Under the pieces are notes generated by a model, which saw nothing but the letters and a program-made list of their open reading frames with translations, was not told where the DNA came from and did no database searches. The translations under genes were made by a program, and so were the position numbers. A stretch of DNA of 64,000 bases from Persicitalea sp963716085 (lineage in GTDB: Bacteria > Bacteroidota > Bacteroidia > Cytophagales > Spirosomataceae): the NCBI GenBank assembly GCA_963716085.1, contig OY970288.1, positions 4,836,001-4,900,000 of the forward strand. The letters run 5' to 3'. Every line of letters starts with the position of its first letter. Position 1 is the stretch's first letter. Shown piece after piece: positions 1-8,307 of the stretch.

Positions 1-617
1 GTGGATCTGGCAGACAGGTCATTGCGCTCGTTCAGCGAAAAATCGGCCTGCGCCCCAAAGGCCTTCCGGTCGACAATTTCCCAAATGGCGTGATCGTCGG
101 GCGTTTTGGCGCAAAATTCCTGGTACAGTTTTCGAAATTCCTCCTGGTGGTACTTCGTAAAAACTCCCTTGGTGACGCGGTTGGCGACTTCCGGGGGCAG
201 GTAGTCGGCCATCGCCCGGCGCAGGGTGCCGCGCTTGCGACCTTCGTCAAACTTGAGGCGCATGGGCACGCTCAGGTTCAACTCGATCAGCTCGGCGTCG
301 ATGAAGGGCTGCACCGCCCGGATGCCGTGCCGACGGTAAATCTCGAAGAACTCTTCCTGTCCGTAGGTTTCGTTGTTTCTAAAAATGTTATTGAGGTAAG
401 CATGTTCCGATGGGCTGAGCGGGCCATCGACCAAGTCGGCTATTTTCGTCGCTTTGGCGGGAAAGTCTTGGGAATGGGCTACGGCGGCGGCTCGAATCTC
501 CGGCCGGATCAGTGCGTTGCCAGCAAGGATCGAACTCTTTTTCTGGAAACGCATCTGGAAGAAAGCCAGGAAATCAGCGGGCGTAAAATTTGGAATTGGT
601 AACTGTCGATTTAACGG
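1..617 (-). pseudogene. asparagine synthase-like C-terminal domain, truncated
   Basis: The minus-strand frame is open from 617 down to the window edge and codes for the C-terminal synthetase part of an asparagine-synthase family protein. Visible segments include YGQEEFFEIYRRHGIRAVQPF, the stretch LNLSVPMRLKF and KRGTLRRAMADYLPPEVANR, which match the family's pattern of a substrate-domain Arg/Asp region followed by LR.A....LP.E...R. The ATP-pyrophosphatase part (SGGxDS motif) and any glutaminase domain are absent. The first ATG is at 554, but the frame looks coding before that and is closed by a TAG at 618-620. I infer that the gene lost its 5' part; it also runs off the left edge. Such proteins may make Asn or serve in peptide or glycan modification, and which is not decidable here. 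Confidence 0.6.
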
Positions 618-745
618 CTAGCTTTGATAACGTAGTATCCTTCTTCCCAAACCGGGGTTGGGGTTTCCCTTAAATACCTGAGTGCAAGTAAAGAAAATAC
701 TAGCATGATTCTATTAATCTTCTTAAACCAACGCGAACTACGGGA
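612..745 (-). pseudogene. C-terminal remnant of an unidentified gene
   Basis: A second minus-strand frame, offset from the asparagine-synthase frame, is open from 745 to a TAA at 612-614. Its 44 codons look coding, ending in TPVWEEGYYVIKASR. Such an ending is seen in some methyltransferases or glycosyltransferases, but no motif proves a family. It has no usable 5' end because it runs into the repeat block beginning near 730. Its tail overlaps the truncated frame downstream by a few bases. I read it as the end of a gene cut off by the mobile or repeat DNA at 730-2120. Low certainty. Confidence 0.3.
730..739 (+). repeat. outlying copy of IS terminus core
   Basis: AACGCGAACT, the core of the IS982-type terminal repeat, occurs here about 270 bp outside the left end of the element. 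It has the same orientation as the left terminus at 997. Confidence 0.45.
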
Positions 746-783
746 TTATTTGATTGATATTCAATAATGTGCCCCACTAATGA

Positions 784-992
784 ATCCCATAGGGATGAAA
801 CATTCAATAACCGCCGATTTCAATCGGCGGATTATTAGTCATAAGACTGCGATGAGTTCCGTAGGAACGGGGCATATTTCTGGAAAACCAGCAGGGCAAA
901 TCGGTCGTTCCCACGGAACTTCGACGGGTCGATTTGTCCCGCTACCCCCGATTGAAATCGGGGGCTATCAGATCAGTCATCCCTAACGGGAT
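784..992. repeat. mirrored six-hairpin repeat block
   Basis: Six short palindromes lie in the order A-B-C-C'-B'-A'. A is ATCCC-ata-GGGAT at 784-796; B pairs CCGCCGATT with AATCGGCGG at 811-830; C is GTTCC-gta-GGAAC at 856-868. C' is GTTCC-cac-GGAAC at 907-919; B' pairs CCCCCGATT with AATCGGGGG at 945-964; A' is ATCCC-taac-GGGAT at 979-992. The two three-hairpin halves are arranged head to head. Short palindromes of this wording (ATCCC..GGGAT, GTTCC..GGAAC) resemble dispersed intergenic elements known from Cytophagales genomes, but that link is from memory. No coding potential is credible here. Confidence 0.7.
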
Positions 993-996
993 TAAT

Positions 997-2065
997 TTAA
1001 CGCGAACTGTGAGATTTAAAACTTAGAAAAGTGCTTTTGAATAGCATATGAGCAGGAAAAGCTAGTTTTGAGGAGCGATCCAAACACTACTTAACCTCCC
1101 CCACCTCATATGCTAGTCGAAATTTACCGCAGCGGCGGGCCGTGTCGATGTCGATGACTTTTGCAAGGCCCAGCGCTCATTACTGGCCAAAGCTCTGCGC
1201 CACTGCGGTGCTTACAAGAAGATTCATCCCTGCCAACTAACCCTGAGCGAAATCATGACCATCCTGATCCACTACCATCTCAGCCCCTACAAGAACTTCA
1301 AGGCGTATTACACGCTTCATGTCTGCCAGGACCTGCGCCGCGACTTCCCAGACTTGGTCTGCTACGATCGGTTCGTGGCCCTGATCCCCCGCACGCTCAT
1401 CCCCATGATGCTCTACTTGGCCAACCGTTGCGGACGCAGTTTGCGGACTGGCATCTACTACGTCGACTCGACGCCCCTGGCCGCCTGTCACCCTAAGCGC
1501 GCTCACCAACACCGCACAATGAAAGGCTGGGCCAGTTGGGGAAAGACCAGCGTGGGCTGGTTCTACGGCTTGAAGGTACATCTGCTGATCAATCACTTAG
1601 GTCAGATCGTTCAAGTCCGCATCACTAGTGGAAGCACGCACGACGCCAACCTGCGGGTGCTATACCAACTGACTCACGAACTGGTCGGATGGGTGTTCGG
1701 CGACAAGGGCTACCTGCTGAACACCGATAAAAAAGACTTCCTTGAGCGGCAGGGCGAGCTAGTAATAGCGGCTAAACCGCGCAAGGGAATGGCCAAAGCA
1801 GACTGGCCGCTGGCCGCCAAGCGATACGCCAAAAAGCGTGGCCTAGTCGAGACGGTCATCGGCCAGACCAAGGCCGTCTGCAACATGGAACACACCCGCC
1901 ATCGCTCGGAGGTTAACGCCTTCGTCAACGTCTATTCCTCGTTGGTGGCCTATTCCTTTTACGAGCGTAAGCCAGTGGCTAACGTCAATATCAGCGATAG
2001 ATTGATTCAAGGCGGTGAGCCGCACTGGGCCATTGCTGCTTGATTTATCTCATAGTTCGCGTTAA
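997..2065 (+). mobile_element. IS982-family insertion sequence
   Basis: An element of about 1.07 kb is bounded by inverted repeats. The left end reads TTAACGCGAACTGTGAGAT from 997; the right end, read on the minus strand from 2065, gives TTAACGCGAACTATGAGAT, a single mismatch over 19 bases. The transposase stop codon (2041-2043) lies inside the right repeat, which is compact packing typical of insertion sequences. Size and transposase type fit the IS982 family. I could not identify a convincing target-site duplication. A third copy of the terminus lies outside the right end and a partial fourth outside the left end. Confidence 0.75.
1110..2043 (+). pseudogene. IS982-family transposase, frameshifted near N-terminus
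   Basis: The main frame (ATG at 1255 to 2043, 262 residues) carries the IS982-type DDE catalytic core. YYVDSTPLAAC holds the first Asp, KTSVGWFYGLKVHLLIN follows, then VFGDKGY with the second Asp and LVETVIGQTK with the Glu. Coding sense extends upstream of 1255 (VDVDDFCKAQRSLL then KKIHPCQLTLSEI), but that frame has no start codon before a stop at 1114-1116. The expected N-terminus, ATG at 1110 giving MLVEIYR, is in a different frame and stops at about 1155. The gene therefore seems split by a shift near 1130-1145. It is either inactive or starts late without its first 48 or so residues. No slippery run supporting programmed frameshifting is visible. Confidence 0.75.
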
Positions 2066-2098
2066 TATAGAAGTATTTGGCCCCTGAAGCACATCTCG

Positions 2099-2117
2099 AT
2101 CTCAAAGTTCGCGTTAA
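2099..2117 (-). repeat. extra copy of IS982 right terminus
   Basis: Read on the minus strand, TTAACGCGAACTTTGAGAT repeats the right terminus of the element ending at 2065, 52 bp further out and in the same orientation. It lies just upstream of the ion-channel gene. Confidence 0.6.
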
Positions 2118-2149
2118 ACCAGATTATTTGTCAACTCATTATTCTCCCC

Positions 2150-3211
2150 ATGGCAGTCAGCATATTACTAATCATCGCCGGAGTAACGCTGGTCTTCCTG
2201 GCGATCAGCGATTTCGCCGTAACGGCCTTCATTCCCACCGGTGAAGGAAAAATCACCGCCCTGATTGGGCGCGGTATCTACAACTTCATGCAGTGGTTGG
2301 CGGGCCACAACGGGCGTAACCCTATTCTTAATTACATCGGGCTGGCCGCTATTTTCACCAACGTCATCGTTTGGATATTGCTGCTTTGGGCGGGATTTAC
2401 GATGATTTACGCCGCCGATGTCAATTCCATTTTGGTGGGGGAGGACAAGTCTCCGGCCGATATTTTCGAGAAAATTTATCTTGTGGGCTTTACGCTTTCA
2501 ACGCTTGGCATGGGCGACTTTGTGCCGGGCAACGACTTCTGGCGGATTTTCACCTCCATGATGTCTTTTGTGGGGATGGTCATCGTTACCATGTCGATCT
2601 CTTACCTGGTGCCCGTGCTTTCCAACGCCATCCATAAGCGCTCGCTTAGCCTGCAAATCAGCAGCATAGGTGCTACGCCCGAAGAGATCGTCATCAACAG
2701 CTACGACGGCCAGGATTTCAGCAGCGCCACCAGTGCGCTGAGTAATCTTTCGGCGGAGATATTTCTCTACACCCAGAATCACCTGGCCTACCCCATTCTG
2801 CACTACATGCATAGCATCACGCCCAGTGAAAATATCGCCCTCAAGCTGACCGCGCTCGACGAAGCCCTGACGATCTTCATGTTTCATGTGCCCGAGGCCA
2901 AGCGGCCCGATGAGTTGCAACTCCAAACAGTACGTCGGGCCATCACGGCCTACCTCAAGACCATTACCTACCTCGACCCCACGCCCGAGTCTCCCCCTTT
3001 ACCGCGCTTCCAGCTCATCGAAAGCCACACAGGCGTTCAGCTTGAGCGTACTTCGCCTCTCGATGCGCACGAACTGTACCAGGGCTTGGAGAAAAGAAGG
3101 AAGCTGATGCTGGCCGACCTGAAAGCCGGCGGCTGGGAGTGGGACGACATCGGGGGCGATAAATACGAAACCGATCTCGATGTACATTTTGCTAACCGAC
3201 TCCTGACCTGA
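2150..3211 (+). CDS. two-pore-domain-type ion channel family protein
   Basis: This inner-membrane protein of 353 residues has an N-terminal membrane helix (about 4-27), a second hydrophobic pair (about 60-92) and a pore region followed by a final helix (about 130-158). The pore signature FTLSTLGMGDF at 114-124 aligns with the K+ selectivity filter but reads TLGMGD rather than TVGYGD, so ion selectivity is uncertain. The remaining 190 or so residues are soluble, helical and unlike any domain I recognise (no RCK or cNMP motif). The stop overlaps the next ATG by one base (TGATG), implying co-translation with the YetF-like gene. The start is the first ATG, 33 bp beyond the last IS terminus copy, so its native promoter may have been replaced. 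Confidence 0.75.
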   Translation: MAVSILLIIAGVTLVFLAISDFAVTAFIPTGEGKITALIGRGIYNFMQWLAGHNGRNPILNYIGLAAIFTNVIVWILLLWAGFTMIYAADVNSILVGEDKSPADIFEKIYLVGFTLSTLGMGDFVPGNDFWRIFTSMMSFVGMVIVTMSISYLVPVLSNAIHKRSLSLQISSIGATPEEIVINSYDGQDFSSATSALSNLSAEIFLYTQNHLAYPILHYMHSITPSENIALKLTALDEALTIFMFHVPEAKRPDELQLQTVRRAITAYLKTITYLDPTPESPPLPRFQLIESHTGVQLERTSPLDAHELYQGLEKRRKLMLADLKAGGWEWDDIGGDKYETDLDVHFANRLLT

Positions 3212-3744
3212 TGAATACCTGGTTTTCTGCCCCGCCGCTCCATTTGCTCTGGATTGTGATCTCCTGTCTGATCTTTTATTTTCTGATCATCGGCATCACG
3301 CGCCTGGTGGGGCTGCGCAGCTTCACTACTTTTTCCAGTTTTGATTTTCTGATTACGCTGGCGATGGGTGCGCTGCTGGCTACCACCGTTGTGGGACACA
3401 GCGTAGCGCTGGTGGAGGGTTTTGTGGCGCTGGTCGCGCTGTTTGCTTTGCAAATGGGGGTTTCTACCCTGCGCTCCCGCCGGGGGTGGGTCAGGAAGCT
3501 GCTGGACAACCCGCCGATGCTGCTGATGAAAGACGGCGTGGTACTGCACGAAAATCTTCGTGCGGTGCGGGTTACGGAAGACGAGCTGCGGGCCAAGTTA
3601 CGCTTCAACAACGTGTTCAGCTACGCGCAGGTGGTCGCCGTGGTGTTGGAAAGTTCGGGGGAAGTGTCGGTTATGAAGACGTCGGGCGAAGGCGATACCG
3701 CTTTGGCGGGGGATTTGCTGGAAGGAGTAGCGGGCAGAAAGTAG
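3211..3744 (+). CDS. YetF-like DUF421 membrane protein
   Basis: The 177-residue product has two or three N-terminal membrane helices (about 12-90) followed by a small cytosolic domain. The segment LVGLRSFTTFSSFDFLITLAMGALLATT is typical of the DUF421/YetF family: Gly-Leu-Arg, then F-D-F in the helix, then a conserved G..ASS/ATT. The C-terminal part (KDGVVLHENLRAVRVTEDELRAKLR) matches the YetF cytosolic fold, with its shift toward weak acid-binding strands. Function in this family is unknown; members are often near stress or spore genes in Firmicutes. It overlaps the upstream channel by one base, which suggests the two proteins are made together and may cooperate in the membrane. Confidence 0.75.
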   Translation: MNTWFSAPPLHLLWIVISCLIFYFLIIGITRLVGLRSFTTFSSFDFLITLAMGALLATTVVGHSVALVEGFVALVALFALQMGVSTLRSRRGWVRKLLDNPPMLLMKDGVVLHENLRAVRVTEDELRAKLRFNNVFSYAQVVAVVLESSGEVSVMKTSGEGDTALAGDLLEGVAGRK

Positions 3745-3759
3745 GTTTTCTATGGAAAT

Positions 3760-3795
3760 TTTGAAAATTATTTCCTGCAAAACCTGTTATCATTG
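3760..3795 (+). promoter_or_regulatory. possible Bacteroidota-type promoter for the M13 peptidase
   Basis: TTTG at 3760-3763 and TATCATTG at 3788-3795 resemble the -33 TTTG and -7 TAnnTTTG boxes of Bacteroidota. The 24-base spacer is somewhat long, so this is tentative. The coding start follows 38 bases later. Confidence 0.25.
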
Positions 3796-3833
3796 CACCA
3801 ACAACAGTTAACGCATTAACCTGATCCTGAAAT

Positions 3834-5891
3834 ATGATTTGTAAAACGAAAGCACTGGCCCTCGTCCTATGCGGAATTGGCCTGCTGCAAACAGATGCTT
3901 TTGCCCAGAAAAAAGAGGTGAAAGCCTTAACCCCCGACAAGTTCATCGATCCCGAAAACATGGACACCTCCGTGAAGCCGGGCGACGATTTTTACACCTA
4001 CGCCAGCGGCAATTGGATTAAGAACAACCCCGTTCCGGCCAAGGAAACGCGCTGGGGCAGCTTCAACGTCCTGCGCGACTTCAACATCGAGGCCGTACGT
4101 GGTCTGCTGGACGATGCCGCCGCTAACAAAAATGCTCCGGCCGGTTCGGTCGAGCGGCGGGTGAGCGACTTTTACAAATCGGCGATGGACAGCGCGGCGA
4201 TTGAGAAGCTGGGGTACACACCCATCAAAAGTGATTTGCAAAAAGTGAATGCGATCAATAGCAAGCAAGCCGCCATCACGCAAATCGCCAAGGCCCGTAC
4301 GGAAGGCGAAGGCAGTCCCTTCTTTGGCTTTTACATCGGGCAGGATCGCAAGGATGTGGAGACGATGATCCCGCAGTTCTCGCAGGGCGGCACCACGCTG
4401 CCCGACCGCGACTACTACCTGAAATACGACACCCGCAGCCAGAAAATACGGTCGGCTTACAACGACTACATCGTGAAGCTCTTCACGCTCACGGGCACGT
4501 CCGAAGGCCAGGCCAAGACGAACGCCGCCGCCGTTATGAAGCTGGAAACCGAACTGGCCCGCGCCCAAATGCCGCGCGTCGAGATGCGTGACCCGCAGAA
4601 AACCTACAACAAGCTTTCGGTTAAGGATTTTTCCAAAAGCACGCCCCACTTCGACTGGCAGAAAATCATGCCGATGATGATGGTGAAGGGCCAGGACACG
4701 GTGCTGGTGAACAATCCGACGTTTTTCGTAAAAGCCGATTCGCTTTTCAACGCCACCCCCCTTCCCGACTTGAAGGCCTACCTGACCTGGAACGTGCTGA
4801 AATCCTCGGCCAGCTACCTGAGCTCCGACTTCGTGGACGCCTCGTTTGCCTTCGCGCAGGTACTGAGCGGCCAGAAAGCGCAGACGCCCCGCTGGCAGCG
4901 GATGTCGCAGCTCACTGACCGCACCATCGGCGAACTACTGGGACAGCTCTACGTAAAAAAATACTTCACGCCCGCCGCCAAGCAGCGGATGGACGAGCTG
5001 ATCAAGAACCTGGTCAAAGCCTACGAGCAGCGCATCAACGGACTGGAATGGATGAGCGCCGAAACCAAGGAAAAAGCCCTGGCCAAACTCCACAACTTCA
5101 CGCCCAAAATCGGCTATCCCGACAAGTGGAAAACCTACGAGGGTTTCGACATCAAGCCCACGACTTTCTACGCCAACGTGAAGAACGGCGATGTTTGGGA
5201 TTATAAAGAGATGATCGACAAACTGGGCAAGCCCGTGGATAGGACGCTCTGGGGCATGACGGCTCCCACCGTGAACGCTTACTACAACCCCGTCCAGAAT
5301 GAAATCGTGTTTCCGGCGGGCATTCTGCAATTTCCCTTCTTCGACCCCAACGCCGACGACGCGGTGAACTACGGCGGCATCGGCGCAGTGATCGGCCACG
5401 AGATTTCGCACGGCTTCGACGATAGCGGCAGTCAGTACGATAAGGACGGCTACCTCCGCAACTGGTGGACCGACGACGACCGCAAGAAGTTTGTCGGCCT
5501 GGCCGACCGTCTCGTGGCGCAGTACGACAACTACACGGTGCTGGACACGATTCACGTCAATGGCCGCCTCACGCTGGGCGAAAACATTGGCGACCTCGGC
5601 GGACTGAACGCCGCCTACACCGCTTTCAAGATGACGCCACAGGGAAAAACGGACAAGAAAATCGACGGTTTCACGCCTGACCAGCGGTTTTTCCTGGCCT
5701 GGGCGCAGGTATGGCGCACCAATATCCGCCCCGAAGCCGCCGCCCAGCAAGTCCTGACCGACCCGCACTCACCCGGCGAGTGGCGCACGATCGGCCCGCT
5801 CATCAATATGGACGCCTGGTACCAGGCTTTCGACGTGAAACCGGGTGATAAGCTGTACGTGGAGCCGGAAGAGCGGATTTATTTGTGGTAA
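3834..5891 (+). CDS. M13 family metallopeptidase (neprilysin/PepO-like)
   Basis: This is a zinc endopeptidase of 685 residues, the usual full length for bacterial M13 enzymes, which cleave short peptides. An N-terminal signal peptide (MICKTKALALVLCGIGLLQT, cleavage after DAFA) directs it to the periplasm. Family marks are VNAYYNP (substrate binding), GHEISHGFDD with the HExxH zinc site near residue 522, and GENIGDLGG with the third zinc ligand Glu and its Asp partner near 582. An Arg-rich C-terminal region (AQVWRTNIRPE) is also as expected. It stands alone between short spacers. No catalytic residue is missing, so it should be active. Confidence 0.95.
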   Translation: MICKTKALALVLCGIGLLQTDAFAQKKEVKALTPDKFIDPENMDTSVKPGDDFYTYASGNWIKNNPVPAKETRWGSFNVLRDFNIEAVRGLLDDAAANKNAPAGSVERRVSDFYKSAMDSAAIEKLGYTPIKSDLQKVNAINSKQAAITQIAKARTEGEGSPFFGFYIGQDRKDVETMIPQFSQGGTTLPDRDYYLKYDTRSQKIRSAYNDYIVKLFTLTGTSEGQAKTNAAAVMKLETELARAQMPRVEMRDPQKTYNKLSVKDFSKSTPHFDWQKIMPMMMVKGQDTVLVNNPTFFVKADSLFNATPLPDLKAYLTWNVLKSSASYLSSDFVDASFAFAQVLSGQKAQTPRWQRMSQLTDRTIGELLGQLYVKKYFTPAAKQRMDELIKNLVKAYEQRINGLEWMSAETKEKALAKLHNFTPKIGYPDKWKTYEGFDIKPTTFYANVKNGDVWDYKEMIDKLGKPVDRTLWGMTAPTVNAYYNPVQNEIVFPAGILQFPFFDPNADDAVNYGGIGAVIGHEISHGFDDSGSQYDKDGYLRNWWTDDDRKKFVGLADRLVAQYDNYTVLDTIHVNGRLTLGENIGDLGGLNAAYTAFKMTPQGKTDKKIDGFTPDQRFFLAWAQVWRTNIRPEAAAQQVLTDPHSPGEWRTIGPLINMDAWYQAFDVKPGDKLYVEPEERIYLW

Positions 5892-5933
5892 TCGTCTGGC
5901 GCATGGCACGCTCTTCGGGTTTGCCGTGCGCCT

Positions 5934-6809
5934 TTATGCCCTGACCCGCAAACTTTTCGGCACAATCCCGACTTCGATCCGATTGGTTTCCAACTGCCAG
6001 GGTTCGCCGTCGTAGTGGACGAGCGCGGGGCGGTCGGTTTCTACCGTCAGCTCTGTCAGCGATTGGTAGGTGACGTAAGTGGAATCCGTCAGACTTTTGG
6101 TAAATAGCTGGAAGGCGAGGGCGGTGCCGAACCACTTGGGGAAAGGAATCACGGTGCATACTTCCAACCGCCCGTCGGCGAGGTCGGCGTGGGGAGCTAC
6201 CCAGGCGTTGTTGCCGAACTGCCCGGCGTTGGCGAAACTCAGAGAGAAGACCTCGGCGGCCCGTCCCCCAATTTTGACCTTTTGTGGCAGAAAATCCAGG
6301 TATGCTTTCAGCGAAACTTTCATGTAAGTGTCCCAGCCACGCTGGCTTTGCTGCCCGAAAACTTGGCTGACGTGGGCGTCGAAACCCAGTCCGGCTACAC
6401 AGAAAAAAGGTTGGAAGTTGAGCGTGGCGCTGTCGATGGTAGCCGGGACGCTTTTCCAGAGATGCTCCAGCGCGGCGGGCAGTGTGAGCGGAATGCCCAA
6501 ATGCCGCGCCAGCCCGTTGCCCGACCCCAGCGGCAGAATACCCAAAGCGACCTCAGAATGCAGTAAGGCGCGCGCCACCTCGTTGACCGTGCCATCACCG
6601 CCCACGGCTACTACGGTACCAAACTGCTTGGTGGCCGAGGCCACCGCCGCCAATTCCGTGGCGTGGCCTTTGGCCTCGGTCATGACGCAGGTGGCTTTGA
6701 ACCCGGCTTCCTTTGCCTTCTGTTCCAGCAAGCCCGCCATTTGCCCGGCCTCCTTGCCCAGAGTAGTGCCGGAATTGGGGTTGATCACAAACAGAAAAGA
6801 CTCACGCAC
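5934..6809 (-). CDS. diacylglycerol/lipid kinase family protein (YegS/BmrU type)
   Basis: This predicted ATP-dependent lipid kinase has the DAGK catalytic fold. FLFVINPNSGTT at the N-terminus binds phosphate, VAVGGDGTVNEVARAL is the glycine-rich nucleotide loop, and GILPLGSGNGLARHLG is the next conserved block. I place the start at a GTG at 6809, giving MRESFLFVINP as in homologues. The same frame extends to 6902 but the extra 31 residues (RRTQLLKSQQ...) look unlike the family. At about 291 residues it has normal length. The family phosphorylates diacylglycerol, sphingoid or related lipids, and the substrate here is unknown. It converges with the M13 gene, 42 bp away. Confidence 0.88.
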   Translation of the reverse strand: MRESFLFVINPNSGTTLGKEAGQMAGLLEQKAKEAGFKATCVMTEAKGHATELAAVASATKQFGTVVAVGGDGTVNEVARALLHSEVALGILPLGSGNGLARHLGIPLTLPAALEHLWKSVPATIDSATLNFQPFFCVAGLGFDAHVSQVFGQQSQRGWDTYMKVSLKAYLDFLPQKVKIGGRAAEVFSLSFANAGQFGNNAWVAPHADLADGRLEVCTVIPFPKWFGTALAFQLFTKSLTDSTYVTYQSLTELTVETDRPALVHYDGEPWQLETNRIEVGIVPKSLRVRA

Positions 6810-7064
6810 CCGATAGGAATTAGATTGTTGGGATTTTAGGAGTTGGGTTCGCCTTGTGCAGATTCTGACTTTAAGAATCCATTTCTGACTTGCACTCGGC
6901 AAAAGTCCTCAAAACTGAACACACGGCCAAAACAATCTAAAATTCTCCCTAATACCTAACTACCCACCAGATGAGACGCGGACATTACACGCTGCTCTGG
7001 CGTAAAATGGAGGGAGAGTGCGCAATCGTGTGTAATCACACGAATCGATAAGCTCTAACGCGAC
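6810..7064. other. spacer without a gene
   Basis: Apart from a small palindrome (CGTGTG-taat-CACACG at 7026-7041), I see no coding or RNA feature here. It separates the lipid-kinase start from the lipocalin-gene terminator. Confidence 0.5.
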
Positions 7065-7098
7065 AAAAAGGCCGTTCCTGCCCAGGACACGGCCTTTT
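7065..7098 (-). terminator. rho-independent terminator of the lipocalin cluster
   Basis: On the minus strand a GC-rich stem (GGCCGTG paired with ACGGCC, with an inner TCCTG/CAGGA extension) ends in TTTTT. It lies just after the stop of the last lipocalin-like gene. Confidence 0.8.
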
Positions 7099-7115
7099 CC
7101 GGTCAATACTGAGTC

Positions 7116-7616
7116 TTATACCCGCGTGTAAGTGAGGATGAATGTTCCACTGCCTCTGGGATCGCTGGGATCGAGGCTGGTGAGGGTCCAGGTCATGGTC
7201 GTCTTGTTCACTACGAGATCGTATTCTGCTGACATGCCGGCGTTATTGATGATAATTTTGTTTCCGACTACTTTCCAGGTGGCGGTAGCGTCGTAATCCA
7301 GACCGCTGTCCTTGCATTCCTTAGTTAATTCTTCGTCGAGCGTTCCATCCTTATTGAAAATATTAATCAGTGTCGAGTTGCAATCGTTACCGTACGCTTT
7401 ATTGATCGCAGCAAGCTGATCCGTTTCCCCGTCGATGGCGGGTGATACCGTCATGGCCGTGAGCCTCCATCGGCCCACTACGTCGCTGGCGTCGACGGGT
7501 GCCGGATCCTGGTTCTTATCTTTGCCACAGGACGCCGATAGGCCGAACAACACGCAAAAAATTATTGCCAGGTTTCTTGTTAAATGATACGGAGCAGTTT
7601 TTTGAATCTTCTTCAT
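7116..7616 (-). CDS. lipocalin-like lipoprotein, paralogue 1
   Basis: This secreted lipoprotein of 166 residues has a signal peptide MKKIQKTAPYHLTRNLAII with lipobox LSASC, so it is probably attached to the outer membrane or displayed. The mature part begins with GRWRLTAMTVSPA, has a middle KDGTLDEEL strand, TWKVVGNKIIIN, and a final VNKTTMTWTL...FILTYTR strand. This is the pattern of the small lipocalin-like (beta-barrel) domains common in Bacteroidota. Two Cys (GNDCN and KECKD) are conserved in position with the two neighbouring paralogues. It is the last of three tandem copies read on the minus strand. The ligand is unknown. Confidence 0.72.
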   Translation of the reverse strand: MKKIQKTAPYHLTRNLAIIFCVLFGLSASCGKDKNQDPAPVDASDVVGRWRLTAMTVSPAIDGETDQLAAINKAYGNDCNSTLINIFNKDGTLDEELTKECKDSGLDYDATATWKVVGNKIIINNAGMSAEYDLVVNKTTMTWTLTSLDPSDPRGSGTFILTYTRV

Positions 7617-7667
7617 CTCATGAAATTTAGGTTTGCAGCAGGTACTTTCTCAAGTTTTGAACCGCCC

Positions 7668-8165
7668 TCAAATCCGCTCGAAAATAAGCGTCGAGGTGTA
7701 GGATATTCCGTCGTCGGGATCGACTTCGGAGGTCGACCATTTCATCGTGGATTTGTCCACCTCGAGACCATACTCGGTCGAGTCGCCACCGGATTCAATG
7801 ATGATCTTGTCGCCCACGACCTTCCAAGTGCCTTTTTGAGCATAACCACCCCCGAAGGCGTTGGGGTCGAAGCTCTGGCATTCCTGGGGAGCGGTTACGT
7901 CCAGAGTTCCATCACTTCCTATCACGTAAGTAACTTTTTGAAGGCAAGCATCTCCCAAAATGGCATTTTTGAAAGCCTGGTAGGCGGCGGCGGCGGTGGG
8001 GATTGGGGTAACGCCGAAGTCGCTGATCTTCCAACTGCCCACCACGCTGGTGTCAGGTGCCGGGTCGGTGTCTTTCTTACAAGCCGCCAGGCTGGTCATC
8101 AGGAAAGCCACAACAGCCAGATATCTGGCTACGGAGTAGGTCGTTGTCGATTGAAAGTTTTTCAT
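7668..8165 (-). CDS. lipocalin-like lipoprotein, paralogue 2
   Basis: This 165-residue lipoprotein has signal MKNFQSTTTYSVARYLAVV and lipobox SLAAC followed by KKDTDPAPD, a spacer typical of surface lipoproteins. The body repeats the paralogue layout: GSWKISDFGVTPIP, DGTLDV, TWKVVGDKIIIESGG, DKSTMKWSTSEVDPDDG and a final TSTLIFERI strand. The WKVVGxKIII strand is almost identical in paralogue 1, showing recent duplication. The Cys pair is GDACL and QECQS. It sits 51 bp upstream of paralogue 1 with no terminator between them, so these two are probably cotranscribed. No enzyme motif is present. Confidence 0.72.
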   Translation of the reverse strand: MKNFQSTTTYSVARYLAVVAFLMTSLAACKKDTDPAPDTSVVGSWKISDFGVTPIPTAAAAYQAFKNAILGDACLQKVTYVIGSDGTLDVTAPQECQSFDPNAFGGGYAQKGTWKVVGDKIIIESGGDSTEYGLEVDKSTMKWSTSEVDPDDGISYTSTLIFERI

Positions 8166-8307
8166 AATCTTCCTAGTTTTTTAGCGTAATTGTTTGTTTT
8201 CAAGGCTAATGTAGGAAGCATTTTACGCGGCCAGACTCATTTTTGAGTAAGCGGTACCCATTCTTTAGTAAATGGCAGGAATCACATCTCAAACTCAATG
8301 GATCCTC

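Noticed and set aside
780..986. Open frame of 68 codons
   Set aside because: It is the translated palindrome block; repetitive origin explains it.
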